Assembly: GCF_014635845.1 (NCBI RefSeq)
Contig: NZ_BMDP01000001.1
Coordinates: 248,001 to 312,000, forward strand
Length of the DNA: 64,000 nt
Source: Oxalicibacterium solurbis
GTDB lineage: Bacteria > Pseudomonadota > Gammaproteobacteria > Burkholderiales > Burkholderiaceae_D
Reading direction: 5' to 3'
This document shows, in pieces, positions 47,661 through 54,561 of the stretch. The notes below the pieces were generated by a model, which searched no databases, was not told the DNA's origin, and saw nothing but the letters and a program-made list of their open reading frames with translations. A program made the position numbers and the translations under genes. Position 1 is the first letter of the stretch. Every line of letters starts with the position of its first letter.

Positions 47661-48890
47661 TCACCCGTGCAACGCCGCCCGGCCGAGATCCCACATCGGC
47701 AGGAACACGCCAAGCGCCAGAATCAGCACCAGGATGCCGAGGCCGATGATCAGGATCGGCTCGATTTGCGCCGACAAGGTCTTCAATTCGTAATCCACTT
47801 CGCGCTCGTACATCGCGGCGATCTCATCCATCAGGCTGTCCAGTTCACCGGTCTCTTCGCCGATGGCGATCATCTGCGTGACCACCGGCGTGAAGACGCC
47901 TGTGGTGACTGCCGTGCGCAAAATGCTCTCGCCACGCTCCACGCCGTCGCGCATCTGTTCGATGCGGGTGGCGATGTAACTGTTGTCGACCGTTTGCGCG
48001 ACGACGTTCAAGCCCTGCACGATGGGCACGCCGCTCTTGCTCGATAACGCAAAACTGCGCGCGAACCGCGCCAGTGTTCCCTTCAGCATGATCTTTCCGG
48101 CGATGGGCATACGCAGCTTGAATCTGTCCCACTGATACTTGCCATGCGGCGTATCCGTATACAACTTGAAGACGACGCCCGCTCCGATCACGATCGACAG
48201 CATCACCGGCCAGTACTGTACGGTGAAATTCGAGGTGCCGATCAACAGCTTGGTCATGAACGGCAGTTCGGTCTTGAATCCGGCATAGACCTTGGCGAAT
48301 GCCGGAATCACGAAAATGTTGATGATGACCATGGCCACGACCAGCGCCGCCACGACGAAGCTCGGATAACGCAAGGCGCTCTTCACGCGTTGACGCATGT
48401 CGCGGTCGAATTCCATGTAATCGAACAGGCGCAGAAAGACTTCTTCCAGCCGCCCGGTCATTTCGCCGACGCGCACCATGCTTACGTAAAACGATGAGAA
48501 GACTTTGGGATGGCGGCGCATTGCCGTGGACAGTTCGCGTCCGGCATCAAGCGATTCGCGCAAATCCTTGACGACACGCGCAAACGATTTGCTGATGGCC
48601 GATTCCTGCAATCCCGCCAGACCGCGCATGATGGGCACGCCTGCCTTCAGCAAGGTGTACATCTGGCGGCTGAACAATTGCACGTCGATAGGACGCACCT
48701 TCGGCTCGAACAGTCTCCCCCACCAGGAATCGGCATTGCCGCCTGCAGGTTTTTTGGTAGGGACGATTTCCACCGGCGTGATACCGGTGCTGAACAGTTG
48801 ATCGGCAATGACGCCACTGTCCGGCCCTTCCAGAACACCCTGCAGCAATTCGCCACGCGCGTTGCGCGCCTTGTACGCAAAAAACGGCAC
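47661..48890 (-). CDS. mshG: MSHA inner-membrane platform protein MshG (PilC/GspF-like)
   Basis: Polytopic inner-membrane platform of the pilus machine. From the GTG at 48890 the product has 409 residues, the usual size, and starts VPFFAYKARNARGELLQGVL, a classical PilC-type start; AGGAATCGAT lies directly before it. Two GspF repeats are visible (LFSRQMYTLLKAGVPIMRGL, then FARSFALSSKSGVPIVQGLN), and three membrane segments. An ATG further upstream (48953) would add 21 untypical residues. Separated from mshE by a terminator. Confidence 0.93.
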   Translation of the reverse strand: MPFFAYKARNARGELLQGVLEGPDSGVIADQLFSTGITPVEIVPTKKPAGGNADSWWGRLFEPKVRPIDVQLFSRQMYTLLKAGVPIMRGLAGLQESAISKSFARVVKDLRESLDAGRELSTAMRRHPKVFSSFYVSMVRVGEMTGRLEEVFLRLFDYMEFDRDMRQRVKSALRYPSFVVAALVVAMVIINIFVIPAFAKVYAGFKTELPFMTKLLIGTSNFTVQYWPVMLSIVIGAGVVFKLYTDTPHGKYQWDRFKLRMPIAGKIMLKGTLARFARSFALSSKSGVPIVQGLNVVAQTVDNSYIATRIEQMRDGVERGESILRTAVTTGVFTPVVTQMIAIGEETGELDSLMDEIAAMYEREVDYELKTLSAQIEPILIIGLGILVLILALGVFLPMWDLGRAALHG

Positions 48891-48997
48891 ATCGATTCCT
48901 AAAATTTCTCCATGCGCGAGGGTAAGGGAGAAACCGGTGTTGCCAGAGGGCATTTAACAATAATTAACGTAAAAGTGTTGGTGTCTCGCATCACTTA

Positions 48998-49045
48998 TTT
49001 CCACATGGAAATTTATTCGTGCTAATTCATTTCCGTACGGAAATT
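48998..49045. promoter_or_regulatory. Two palindromic sites repeated with 32-base spacing upstream of mshG
   Basis: ATTTCCACATGGAAAT (48998-49013) and the perfect palindrome ATTTCCGTACGGAAAT (49030-49045). The following bases, TTATTCGTGC and TAATTCGTTGC, are also repeated, so each unit extends to about 27 bases at a period of 32, three helical turns. This is the layout expected for a dimeric regulator binding two operators on the same DNA face. Confidence 0.6.
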
Positions 49046-49180
49046 AATTCGTTGCGGAAGAAATTGTGGGCAGGTTTTGTGACGAAGCAATGACCTAAAA
49101 CAATCGCACTATTTTCGATGCGTGCTTTACTCGTTCATCCGAAATGAACGCAGCAAAAAATTTCACACAAAAATTTGAAA

Positions 49181-49207
49181 ATAAAAATGCCCGTCGAAAC
49201 GGGCATT
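49181..49207 (-). terminator. Intrinsic terminator after mshE
   Basis: Stem AATGCCCGT / ACGGGCATT with loop of four bases, followed on the minus strand by TTTTTAT. It begins 21 bases after the mshE stop codon and separates mshE from mshG. Confidence 0.85.
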
Positions 49208-49227
49208 GTCGTTAAGCGAAAGTCGGA

Positions 49228-50931
49228 TCAGTCTTCAAACTGATTCGTGATGCGCATGGCTTCACTGATGGTGGTTTTCCCGCTGGTAACGAGCGATACG
49301 GCATGATGCCGCAACGTCTGCCCCGCCAGCTGTTCGCGTGCGACACGAATGAAATCGGTGTGGTCTTCGCTGTTGGCGGCATGCGCCACCGCGGATGTCA
49401 TTTCCAGCATTTCATAAACACCGGTCCGGCCGCGATAGCCCGTACCGTTGCAATGCGTGCAGCCGCGCCCGTGCTTGTAGCGATGCGATGCGACTGCATC
49501 GCCCAGCTCTGTCTGCAGCCATTCCTTCTCTGCCGGCAGCGGTTCGTAATCCGTGATGCAGCTTTCGCAGATCACACGCACCAGACGCTGCGCCAGCACT
49601 GCCTGCAACGACGACGCGACCATGTAATACGGCACGCCCATGTCGAGCAGACGAATCGGCGTGCTGACGGCATCGTTGGTGTGCAGCGTGGACAGCACGA
49701 GGTGGCCGGTCAACGCGGCACGCATGCCGATCTGCGCCGTTTCCTGATCGCGCATCTCGCCGACCAGCACCACATCAGGATCCTGACGCAAGGCCGAACG
49801 CAGCACGCGCGAGAAACTGAGATCGATTTTTTCGTTGATCTGCACCTGGTTGATACCCGGCAAACGGTATTCGACCGGATCTTCCACCGTGATCAGCTTG
49901 CGTTCGGCAGTATTGAGTTCGGCCAGTGCGCCGTAGAGCGTCGTCGTCTTGCCGCTACCGGTCGGGCCGGTCACCAGCACCAGCCCGTTCGGGCGATGAA
50001 TGATGCGACGCAAGCGCTTGACCATCTCGGCCGGCATGCCGATCGAATCCAGCATCAGCATGCTGCCGCCCTGGTTCAGCAGACGCATCACGACCGATTC
50101 GCCGTATTGCGTCGGCATCGTGGAAATACGCACGTCGATCTGGTGATTCCTGACGCGGATCACGAAACGTCCATCCTGCGGCAGGCGCTTTTCCGAAATG
50201 TCCAGATCGGACATCAGCTTCAGGCGCAACGCGAGCGGCGCGGCGATCTTGATATCGGCTTCGGTCTGCAGGTGCAGCACGCCGTCGATGCGGAAACGGA
50301 TTTGCAGGCGGCTCTCTTGCGGTTCGATGTGGATATCCGAAGCACGTACTTGCGTTGCATCGTCGAACACCGATTGCAATAGCTTGACGACCGGCGCTTC
50401 CTCCAGCCCTGGCGCCAGTGTCTGCGCACCGAAATCGACGTGGTTGTCGCCCAGATCCTGTTCCAGCTCGCGTGCGAAATCGGTGATTTCTTCGGTGCGG
50501 CGATAGATGCGGTCGATCGCATGCAGCAGTTCGCTCTCGGTAACAACGGCCAGTTCGATGTCGCGCTTGATCGTGCGTGCGATTTCATCGTAAGCGAACA
50601 GGTCGGTCGGATCGGCCATGCCGATCAGCAGTGTGTTGCCGCGGTCTTCCAGCACGATGGCACGGAAGCGGCGCGCCACGGTTTCCGGCACCATGCGCAC
50701 GGTATCCGCATGCAGGTTGTAGAACTTGATGTTGATGTAGGGGATGTCCAGCTGGCGCGCGATGGCATGCGAAATCTGCTCCTCGCTGACGAGACCGTTT
50801 TCCACGAACACGCGGCCCAGCTTGCGGCCTGTGCGCTTCTGTTCTTCCAGCGAAAAGGCCAGCTGATCTTCTGAAAGTAGTTTTTGCTGGACCAGGATTT
50901 CGCCTAGCCGAACCTTTTCGGGGCGTGCCAT
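49228..50931 (-). CDS. mshE: MSHA pilus extension ATPase MshE with c-di-GMP-binding N-terminus
   Basis: Hexameric secretion ATPase that drives pilus extension. The 567-residue product has two 24-residue MshEN motifs at residues 8-31 and 37-60 (RLGEILVQQKLLSEDQ, then KLGRVFVENGLVSEEQ), separated by five residues as in the Vibrio c-di-GMP receptor; then ASDIHIEP (197-204), Walker A TGPTGSGKTTT (321-331), Walker B and His-box (TLHTNDAVSTPIRL), and a four-Cys zinc site (CESC, CTHC). It is transcribed alone, with its own terminator, ahead of the rest of the msh locus. Confidence 0.96.
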   Translation of the reverse strand: MARPEKVRLGEILVQQKLLSEDQLAFSLEEQKRTGRKLGRVFVENGLVSEEQISHAIARQLDIPYINIKFYNLHADTVRMVPETVARRFRAIVLEDRGNTLLIGMADPTDLFAYDEIARTIKRDIELAVVTESELLHAIDRIYRRTEEITDFARELEQDLGDNHVDFGAQTLAPGLEEAPVVKLLQSVFDDATQVRASDIHIEPQESRLQIRFRIDGVLHLQTEADIKIAAPLALRLKLMSDLDISEKRLPQDGRFVIRVRNHQIDVRISTMPTQYGESVVMRLLNQGGSMLMLDSIGMPAEMVKRLRRIIHRPNGLVLVTGPTGSGKTTTLYGALAELNTAERKLITVEDPVEYRLPGINQVQINEKIDLSFSRVLRSALRQDPDVVLVGEMRDQETAQIGMRAALTGHLVLSTLHTNDAVSTPIRLLDMGVPYYMVASSLQAVLAQRLVRVICESCITDYEPLPAEKEWLQTELGDAVASHRYKHGRGCTHCNGTGYRGRTGVYEMLEMTSAVAHAANSEDHTDFIRVAREQLAGQTLRHHAVSLVTSGKTTISEAMRITNQFED

Positions 50932-51167
50932 AGATGCCTCTTGGGGAAAATGTGCGAATGCATGCCGGACAGGGCTGAACCGGAACCACTACAACAGAGC
51001 CCATTCGGCGCCGTATTTTGAAGGAAGAATTCGGCGTACGTCAAAGGAAAGGTCCCGCATCTGACAATTGTTTGCAGATTGTTTCGTACAGCCCACACAT
51101 GGCAGTTGCCGACGACAGCCTGTGCTTCCTGTATATTCTGTGGCAATTCCATCCTTGCCAGAGCGCC

Positions 51168-51947
51168 ATGTCCGCCGAAATCCAAGCCTCGCGCAACAAC
51201 GCGACATTGATCCTCACGATCTCCCATCCGGGAACACGCAATGCGATCCACCCCGACATGTTTGCCGCCGCGGTCGAAGTGCTGTCCACGGCCGAACGCG
51301 ACGACTCGATACGCGCCGTCGTTCTGAACGGTGCCGATCGGTTTTTCTGTGCAGGTGGCGATCTGCACAAGCTGCTCGATCTGCGCGCTGCAGGATCGGG
51401 CGAACAGATGGATGCAGTCGACGGCCTGCGCGGCTGGATCGAAGCGATACGCGATTGCCCGAAACCGGTGATCGCCGCCGTCGAAGGCGGTGCCGCCGGT
51501 GCCGGCTTTTCGCTGGCGCTGGCCTGCGATCTGATCGTGGCCGGCAATACGGCGAAATTCGCTATGTCATACGTGAAGGTCGGTCTGACGCCGGACGGCG
51601 GCGCATCGTGGTTCCTGATGCAGTCGCTACCGCGCCAGCTGGCGACCGAGATGCTGATCGAAGGCGAACCGGTACAGGCTGCGCGCCTGCAATCGCTCGG
51701 TGTCGTCAACCGGCTGGTGCCGGACGGCAGCGTACTGGATGCCGCGCTGGACTGGGCCGACAAGCTGGCGGAACTGTCACCTCATGCAGTCGAGCGCATC
51801 AAGCTGCTGACACGCGAAGCCAGGGACAATACCTTGTCGCGCCATTTCGAAGCGGAGAAACAGCACTTCGTCGATTGCCTCAATCATCGCGATGCGCAGG
51901 AAGGCATACAATCCTTTCTCGACAAGCGCACATCACGTCGCAAGTAA
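51168..51947 (+). CDS. Enoyl-CoA hydratase/isomerase family protein (oxepin-CoA hydrolase alternative type)
   Basis: Crotonase-fold enzyme of 259 residues from the ATG at 51168. Oxyanion-hole elements are visible as GADRFFCAGGDLHKL and VIAAVEGGAAGAGFSLALAC, and the acidic loop reads VKVGLTPDGGASWFL, with an Asp in place of the usual catalytic Glu region, as in PaaG-like isomerases. The overall sequence resembles proteins called oxepin-CoA hydrolase, alternative type; no phenylacetate genes lie nearby, so the substrate is uncertain. Confidence 0.85.
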   Translation: MSAEIQASRNNATLILTISHPGTRNAIHPDMFAAAVEVLSTAERDDSIRAVVLNGADRFFCAGGDLHKLLDLRAAGSGEQMDAVDGLRGWIEAIRDCPKPVIAAVEGGAAGAGFSLALACDLIVAGNTAKFAMSYVKVGLTPDGGASWFLMQSLPRQLATEMLIEGEPVQAARLQSLGVVNRLVPDGSVLDAALDWADKLAELSPHAVERIKLLTREARDNTLSRHFEAEKQHFVDCLNHRDAQEGIQSFLDKRTSRRK

Positions 51948-52125
51948 CACCAACTATTAATACCGCGTAAATCCCCACCTTGCAGACCGCTGCATGGCGC
52001 CGCAGGGTTTCGCTCGTATGAAAAATTCCTGCGTAAAGCAAAGATAACCGCATTTCTGCATAATCCTGTTCATTCGCGTGCTCACGCACGTATCGCTTGC
52101 CGCATCGGCAGACACAGGAGAAAAA

Positions 52126-52818
52126 ATGATCGACGCCTATTCCACCGCCACGCCCAACGGCCACAAGATCCACATCATGCTGGAAGAATGCGGCCTGCCC
52201 TACCGGCTGCATCACATCAATATCAGCGCCGGCGATCAGTTCAAGCCGGAATTTTTGAAGATCTCGCCGAACAATAAAATTCCCGCCATCGTCGACAGCG
52301 ACGGACCGGATGGCAAGCCGATGTCGCTGTTCGAATCCGGCGCCATCCTGATTTACCTGGCGAGCAAGGTGAACAAATTCCTCGGCGAAACCGACCGCGA
52401 GAAATTCACGACGCTGCAGTGGCTGATGTTCCAGATGGGCGGCGTCGGCCCGATGCTGGGCCAGGCGCATCACTTCCGCCTGTACGCGCCGGAACAGATC
52501 GACTACGCAGTCAATCGCTATACGAATGAAGCGAAGCGCCTGTACGGCGTCATCGATCGCCGTCTGGCGGAAAGCGCCTATCTCGCTGGCGACACCTATA
52601 CGATCGCCGACATCGCCACCTTCCCCTGGCTGCGCTCGTGGGAAAAGCAAGGTGTCACGCTGTCCGACTATCCGCATCTCGAACGCTGGTTCCACGAGAT
52701 CGCCGAACGCCCGGCGGTGAAGAAAGGCACCAGCATGCTGGTCAGCGAACGCCAGCCGATCGCAGATGCCAAATCGAAGGAGATTCTGTTCGGCGCAACG
52801 CAGTACGCCAGACGCTGA
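52126..52818 (+). CDS. yfcG: Glutathione transferase family protein YfcG-like (disulfide-bond oxidoreductase)
   Basis: Nu-class glutathione transferase, 230 residues. The start MIDAYSTATPNGHKIHIMLE, then FLKISPNNKIPAIVD and SLFESGAILIYLASK, and GGVGPMLGQAHHF closely match E. coli YfcG, which reduces disulfides with glutathione and lacks a catalytic Ser/Tyr/Cys. The TPNGHKI loop is the YfcG hallmark. AGGAG lies five bases before the ATG; a start 16 codons upstream is not needed. It may be co-transcribed with the crotonase 178 bases upstream, though this is unclear. Confidence 0.92.
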   Translation: MIDAYSTATPNGHKIHIMLEECGLPYRLHHINISAGDQFKPEFLKISPNNKIPAIVDSDGPDGKPMSLFESGAILIYLASKVNKFLGETDREKFTTLQWLMFQMGGVGPMLGQAHHFRLYAPEQIDYAVNRYTNEAKRLYGVIDRRLAESAYLAGDTYTIADIATFPWLRSWEKQGVTLSDYPHLERWFHEIAERPAVKKGTSMLVSERQPIADAKSKEILFGATQYARR

Positions 52819-53135
52819 TCCGGATTGTCTTTTTCCTGGAGGCGTGCCAGTCGGCGCACCCGTTCAAACATCTGGCACCCCGCTCTCAGCACCTGCAGAT
52901 TCTGATCGCATTCGCGCTTCTTCTGCATCAGCAGCGTCCCAATTTGCTGCGACGTGTATTTTTTACTGAGCAGAATCAGCCGGATGTTCGGGCTGATCCC
53001 GCAATACGCCCTGGCAACCAGATACATCGGCGCGATACGGTACAGCTCGCATGCGAATGCCGTACACGCCTGGCGGTGAAAATACCAAGTAATACGGTAC
53101 CGGCAACTGACGCAACGCTCTTCGCCGAAAGCCAT
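52668..53135 (-). CDS. Doubtful open frame with Cys-rich N-terminus, downstream of yfcG
   Basis: A 155-codon frame on the minus strand that fills most of the 470-base gap between yfcG and the tRNA cluster, but runs 151 bases into yfcG before its stop codon. It has GAGG upstream and a Cys-rich start (ERCVSCRYRITWYFHRQACT) with two CxxC/CxxxxC pairs, and the middle part is basic-amphipathic (LLMQKKRECDQNLQVLRAGC). No family recognised. The overlap with yfcG, the antisense-like end and lack of homology make it more likely a decayed gene or a chance frame. Confidence 0.25.
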   Translation of the reverse strand: MAFGEERCVSCRYRITWYFHRQACTAFACELYRIAPMYLVARAYCGISPNIRLILLSKKYTSQQIGTLLMQKKRECDQNLQVLRAGCQMFERVRRLARLQEKDNPDQRLAYCVAPNRISFDLASAIGWRSLTSMLVPFFTAGRSAISWNQRSRCG

Positions 53136-53288
53136 GCCATCGCCCTCGCAGGCAATCGTCTGGAAACGCTGCCGGCCGTCATCGCGCGCGAACGGAATGC
53201 CCGCTAAAACAAAAGCGGAGCACCCACAATTTGCACAATCGCGAAAAGAATCAGGAGAAAACGGGAAAAAAGAATGAGAACAGAGAAG

Positions 53289-53375
53289 TGGTGCCCGGAA
53301 CCGGAATCGAACCGGTACGCCGTCTCCGGCGAGAGATTTTAAGTCTCTTGTGTCTACCTATTTCACCATCCGGGC
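53289..53375 (-). tRNA. tRNA-Leu (UAA)
   Basis: Minus strand, 87 bases with the encoded CCA. Acceptor stem GCCCGGA / TCCGGGC, D-arm with GGTGAAATAGGTAGACAC, anticodon loop CTTAAAA (anticodon UAA), long variable arm CGCCGGAGACGGCG and T-arm GGTTCGATTCC. The long variable arm is that of a class II leucine tRNA. Confidence 0.97.
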
Positions 53376-53418
53376 ATGCCGCCATTCTAAGACAGCACGC
53401 GACAGCAGCAGAAAAAAT

Positions 53419-53439
53419 AAAAGCGCCATCGGCGCTTTT
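53419..53439 (-). terminator. Hairpin after tRNA-Cys
   Basis: AAAAGCGCC / GGCGCTTTT stem (loop GAT on the minus strand) followed by ATTTTTTC. It looks like an intrinsic terminator between tRNA-Cys and tRNA-Leu. Confidence 0.75.
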
Positions 53440-53446
53440 GAGAAAC

Positions 53447-53520
53447 TGGAGGCGGGGGTCGGAATTGAACCGGCGTCTACGGCTTTGCAGGCCGCTGCAT
53501 AACCACTTTGCTACCCCGCC
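53447..53520 (-). tRNA. tRNA-Cys (GCA)
   Basis: Minus strand, 74 bases with encoded CCA. Acceptor GGCGGGG / CCCCGCC, anticodon stem-loop with CCTGCAAAG (anticodon GCA), T-loop GGTTCAATTCC. Discriminator base U (T) before CCA is the identity base expected for Cys. Confidence 0.97.
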
Positions 53521-53596
53521 ATGGCGGCCGTATTGTACCGCAATTGAAACATGCTGCTGCGGACAACCGATCGCTAAACTTTTACTGTCTGCGAAT

Positions 53597-53627
53597 AAAA
53601 AAGGAAGCTTCATCAGCTTCCTTTTTT
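53597..53627 (-). terminator. Hairpin after the second tRNA-Gly
   Basis: Thirteen-base-pair stem AAAAAAGGAAGCT / AGCTTCCTTTTTT with a five-base loop, giving a run of T on the minus strand. It is between tRNA-Gly and tRNA-Cys. Confidence 0.8.
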
Positions 53628-53635
53628 GGAAAATC

Positions 53636-53711
53636 TGGAGCGGGAGAAGAGTCTCGAACTCTCGACCTATACCTTGGCAAGGTATCGCTCTACCAACTGA
53701 GCTACTCCCGC
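53636..53711 (-). tRNA. tRNA-Gly (GCC), second copy
   Basis: Minus strand, 76 bases with CCA. Acceptor GCGGGAG / CTCCCGC, D-arm TAGCTCAGTTGGTAGAGC, anticodon loop with TTGCCAA (GCC), T-loop AGTTCGAGACT. Identical to the copy 158 bases upstream. Confidence 0.97.
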
Positions 53712-53755
53712 ATACTTACTGCTACGTCGATGGGATTACTGCGCATCCATCTATC

Positions 53756-53782
53756 AAAAAAAGGAAGCTTTACAGCTTCCTT
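53756..53782 (-). terminator. Hairpin after the first tRNA-Gly
   Basis: Stem AAGGAAGCT / AGCTTCCTT with a four-base loop and a run of seven T on the minus strand. It resembles the hairpin after the second tRNA-Gly in sequence. Confidence 0.75.
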
Positions 53783-53793
53783 CCAAGAAATCT

Positions 53794-53869
53794 TGGAGCG
53801 GGAGAAGAGTCTCGAACTCTCGACCTATACCTTGGCAAGGTATCGCTCTACCAACTGAGCTACTCCCGC
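53794..53869 (-). tRNA. tRNA-Gly (GCC), first copy
   Basis: Minus strand, 76 bases with CCA, same sequence as the other tRNA-Gly copy. It is the first gene after the promoter and therefore the lead gene of the Gly-Gly-Cys-Leu cluster. Confidence 0.97.
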
Positions 53870-53883
53870 ATCGACAGGTGTGC

Positions 53884-53911
53884 ATTATATAGAAATGCCT
53901 TTCCATGTCAA
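53884..53911 (-). promoter_or_regulatory. Near-perfect sigma-70 promoter of the tRNA cluster
   Basis: Perfect TTGACA (53911-53906) and perfect TATAAT (53889-53884) with a 16-base spacer. A start near 53876 leaves about six bases before tRNA-Gly. Such strong promoters are usual for tRNA genes. It lies in the 58 bases after pgsA. Confidence 0.9.
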
Positions 53912-53927
53912 GTAATCTTGCATGGCG

Positions 53928-54509
53928 TCAAAGCAAATTTCCACCGCTTTCCTTGATTAATGGCCAAGCTTTTCGCAGGTAGTAAAACATCGACCACACC
54001 GTCAGCACGGCGGCGATCAGCAGCAGCCACTGGCCCCAGATACGCGTATCGAGGCCGAAGAAATTGTCGTAATAAAGCAGCATCGGAATCGCGGTCATCT
54101 GCGCCATCGTCTTGATCTTGCCCAGCGAGCTGACAGCCACCGATTTCGATGCACCGATCTGCGCCATCCATTCGCGCAGCGCCGAAATCGTGATCTCGCG
54201 GCCGATGATGATGAAGGCGATCACCGCATTGACGCGGCCGAATTCGATCAGCACCAGCAAGGCGCCGGCCACCATCAGCTTGTCAGCCACCGGATCGAGG
54301 AAGGCGCCGAAGGCCGAGGTCTGGTTCCAGCGCCGTGCGAGGAAACCGTCTATCCAGTCCGTCAATGCCGCGACGATGAAGATCAGCGTGGATGCCAAGC
54401 TCTTGTCGAACGGCCCCAGCCACGAATCGGGCAGGTACAGCACGCCGACCATCAGCGGAATCAGCGCCACACGCAGCCAGGTAAGAAGAATAGGAATATT
54501 GACGGGCAT
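53928..54509 (-). CDS. pgsA: CDP-diacylglycerol-glycerol-3-phosphate phosphatidyltransferase PgsA
   Basis: Inner-membrane enzyme that makes phosphatidylglycerophosphate. The product has 193 residues from the ATG at 54509, several membrane segments and the CDP-alcohol phosphotransferase motif with D..DG..AR and G...D...D (ALTDWIDGFLARRWN, then AFGAFLDPVADKLM). The usual start MPVNIPILLTWLRV is seen. It follows uvrC by 52 bases, a conserved pair. Confidence 0.96.
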   Translation of the reverse strand: MPVNIPILLTWLRVALIPLMVGVLYLPDSWLGPFDKSLASTLIFIVAALTDWIDGFLARRWNQTSAFGAFLDPVADKLMVAGALLVLIEFGRVNAVIAFIIIGREITISALREWMAQIGASKSVAVSSLGKIKTMAQMTAIPMLLYYDNFFGLDTRIWGQWLLLIAAVLTVWSMFYYLRKAWPLIKESGGNLL

Positions 54510-54561
54510 ATCGGACTTCAGTTTGATGGACAGGCACGATCCGCGATCGCGCACCCGTAAT

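Larger units (their letters stand above)
48891..49227. other. 337-base AT-rich regulatory region between mshE and mshG
   Basis: No gene is seen. The region holds the mshE terminator at its upper end, two palindromes around 49000-49045 and an AT-rich stretch (48950-48980), where the promoter of mshG-mshQ is expected. I could not name a convincing -35/-10 pair. Confidence 0.6.

Noticed and set aside
51106-51137. TTGCCG and TATATT as promoter for the crotonase gene
   Set aside because: The spacer is 20 bases, outside the usual 16-18.
53231-53956. Plus- and minus-strand frames through the tRNA cluster
   Set aside because: They translate tRNA genes; the repeated peptide is due to the duplicated tRNA-Gly.
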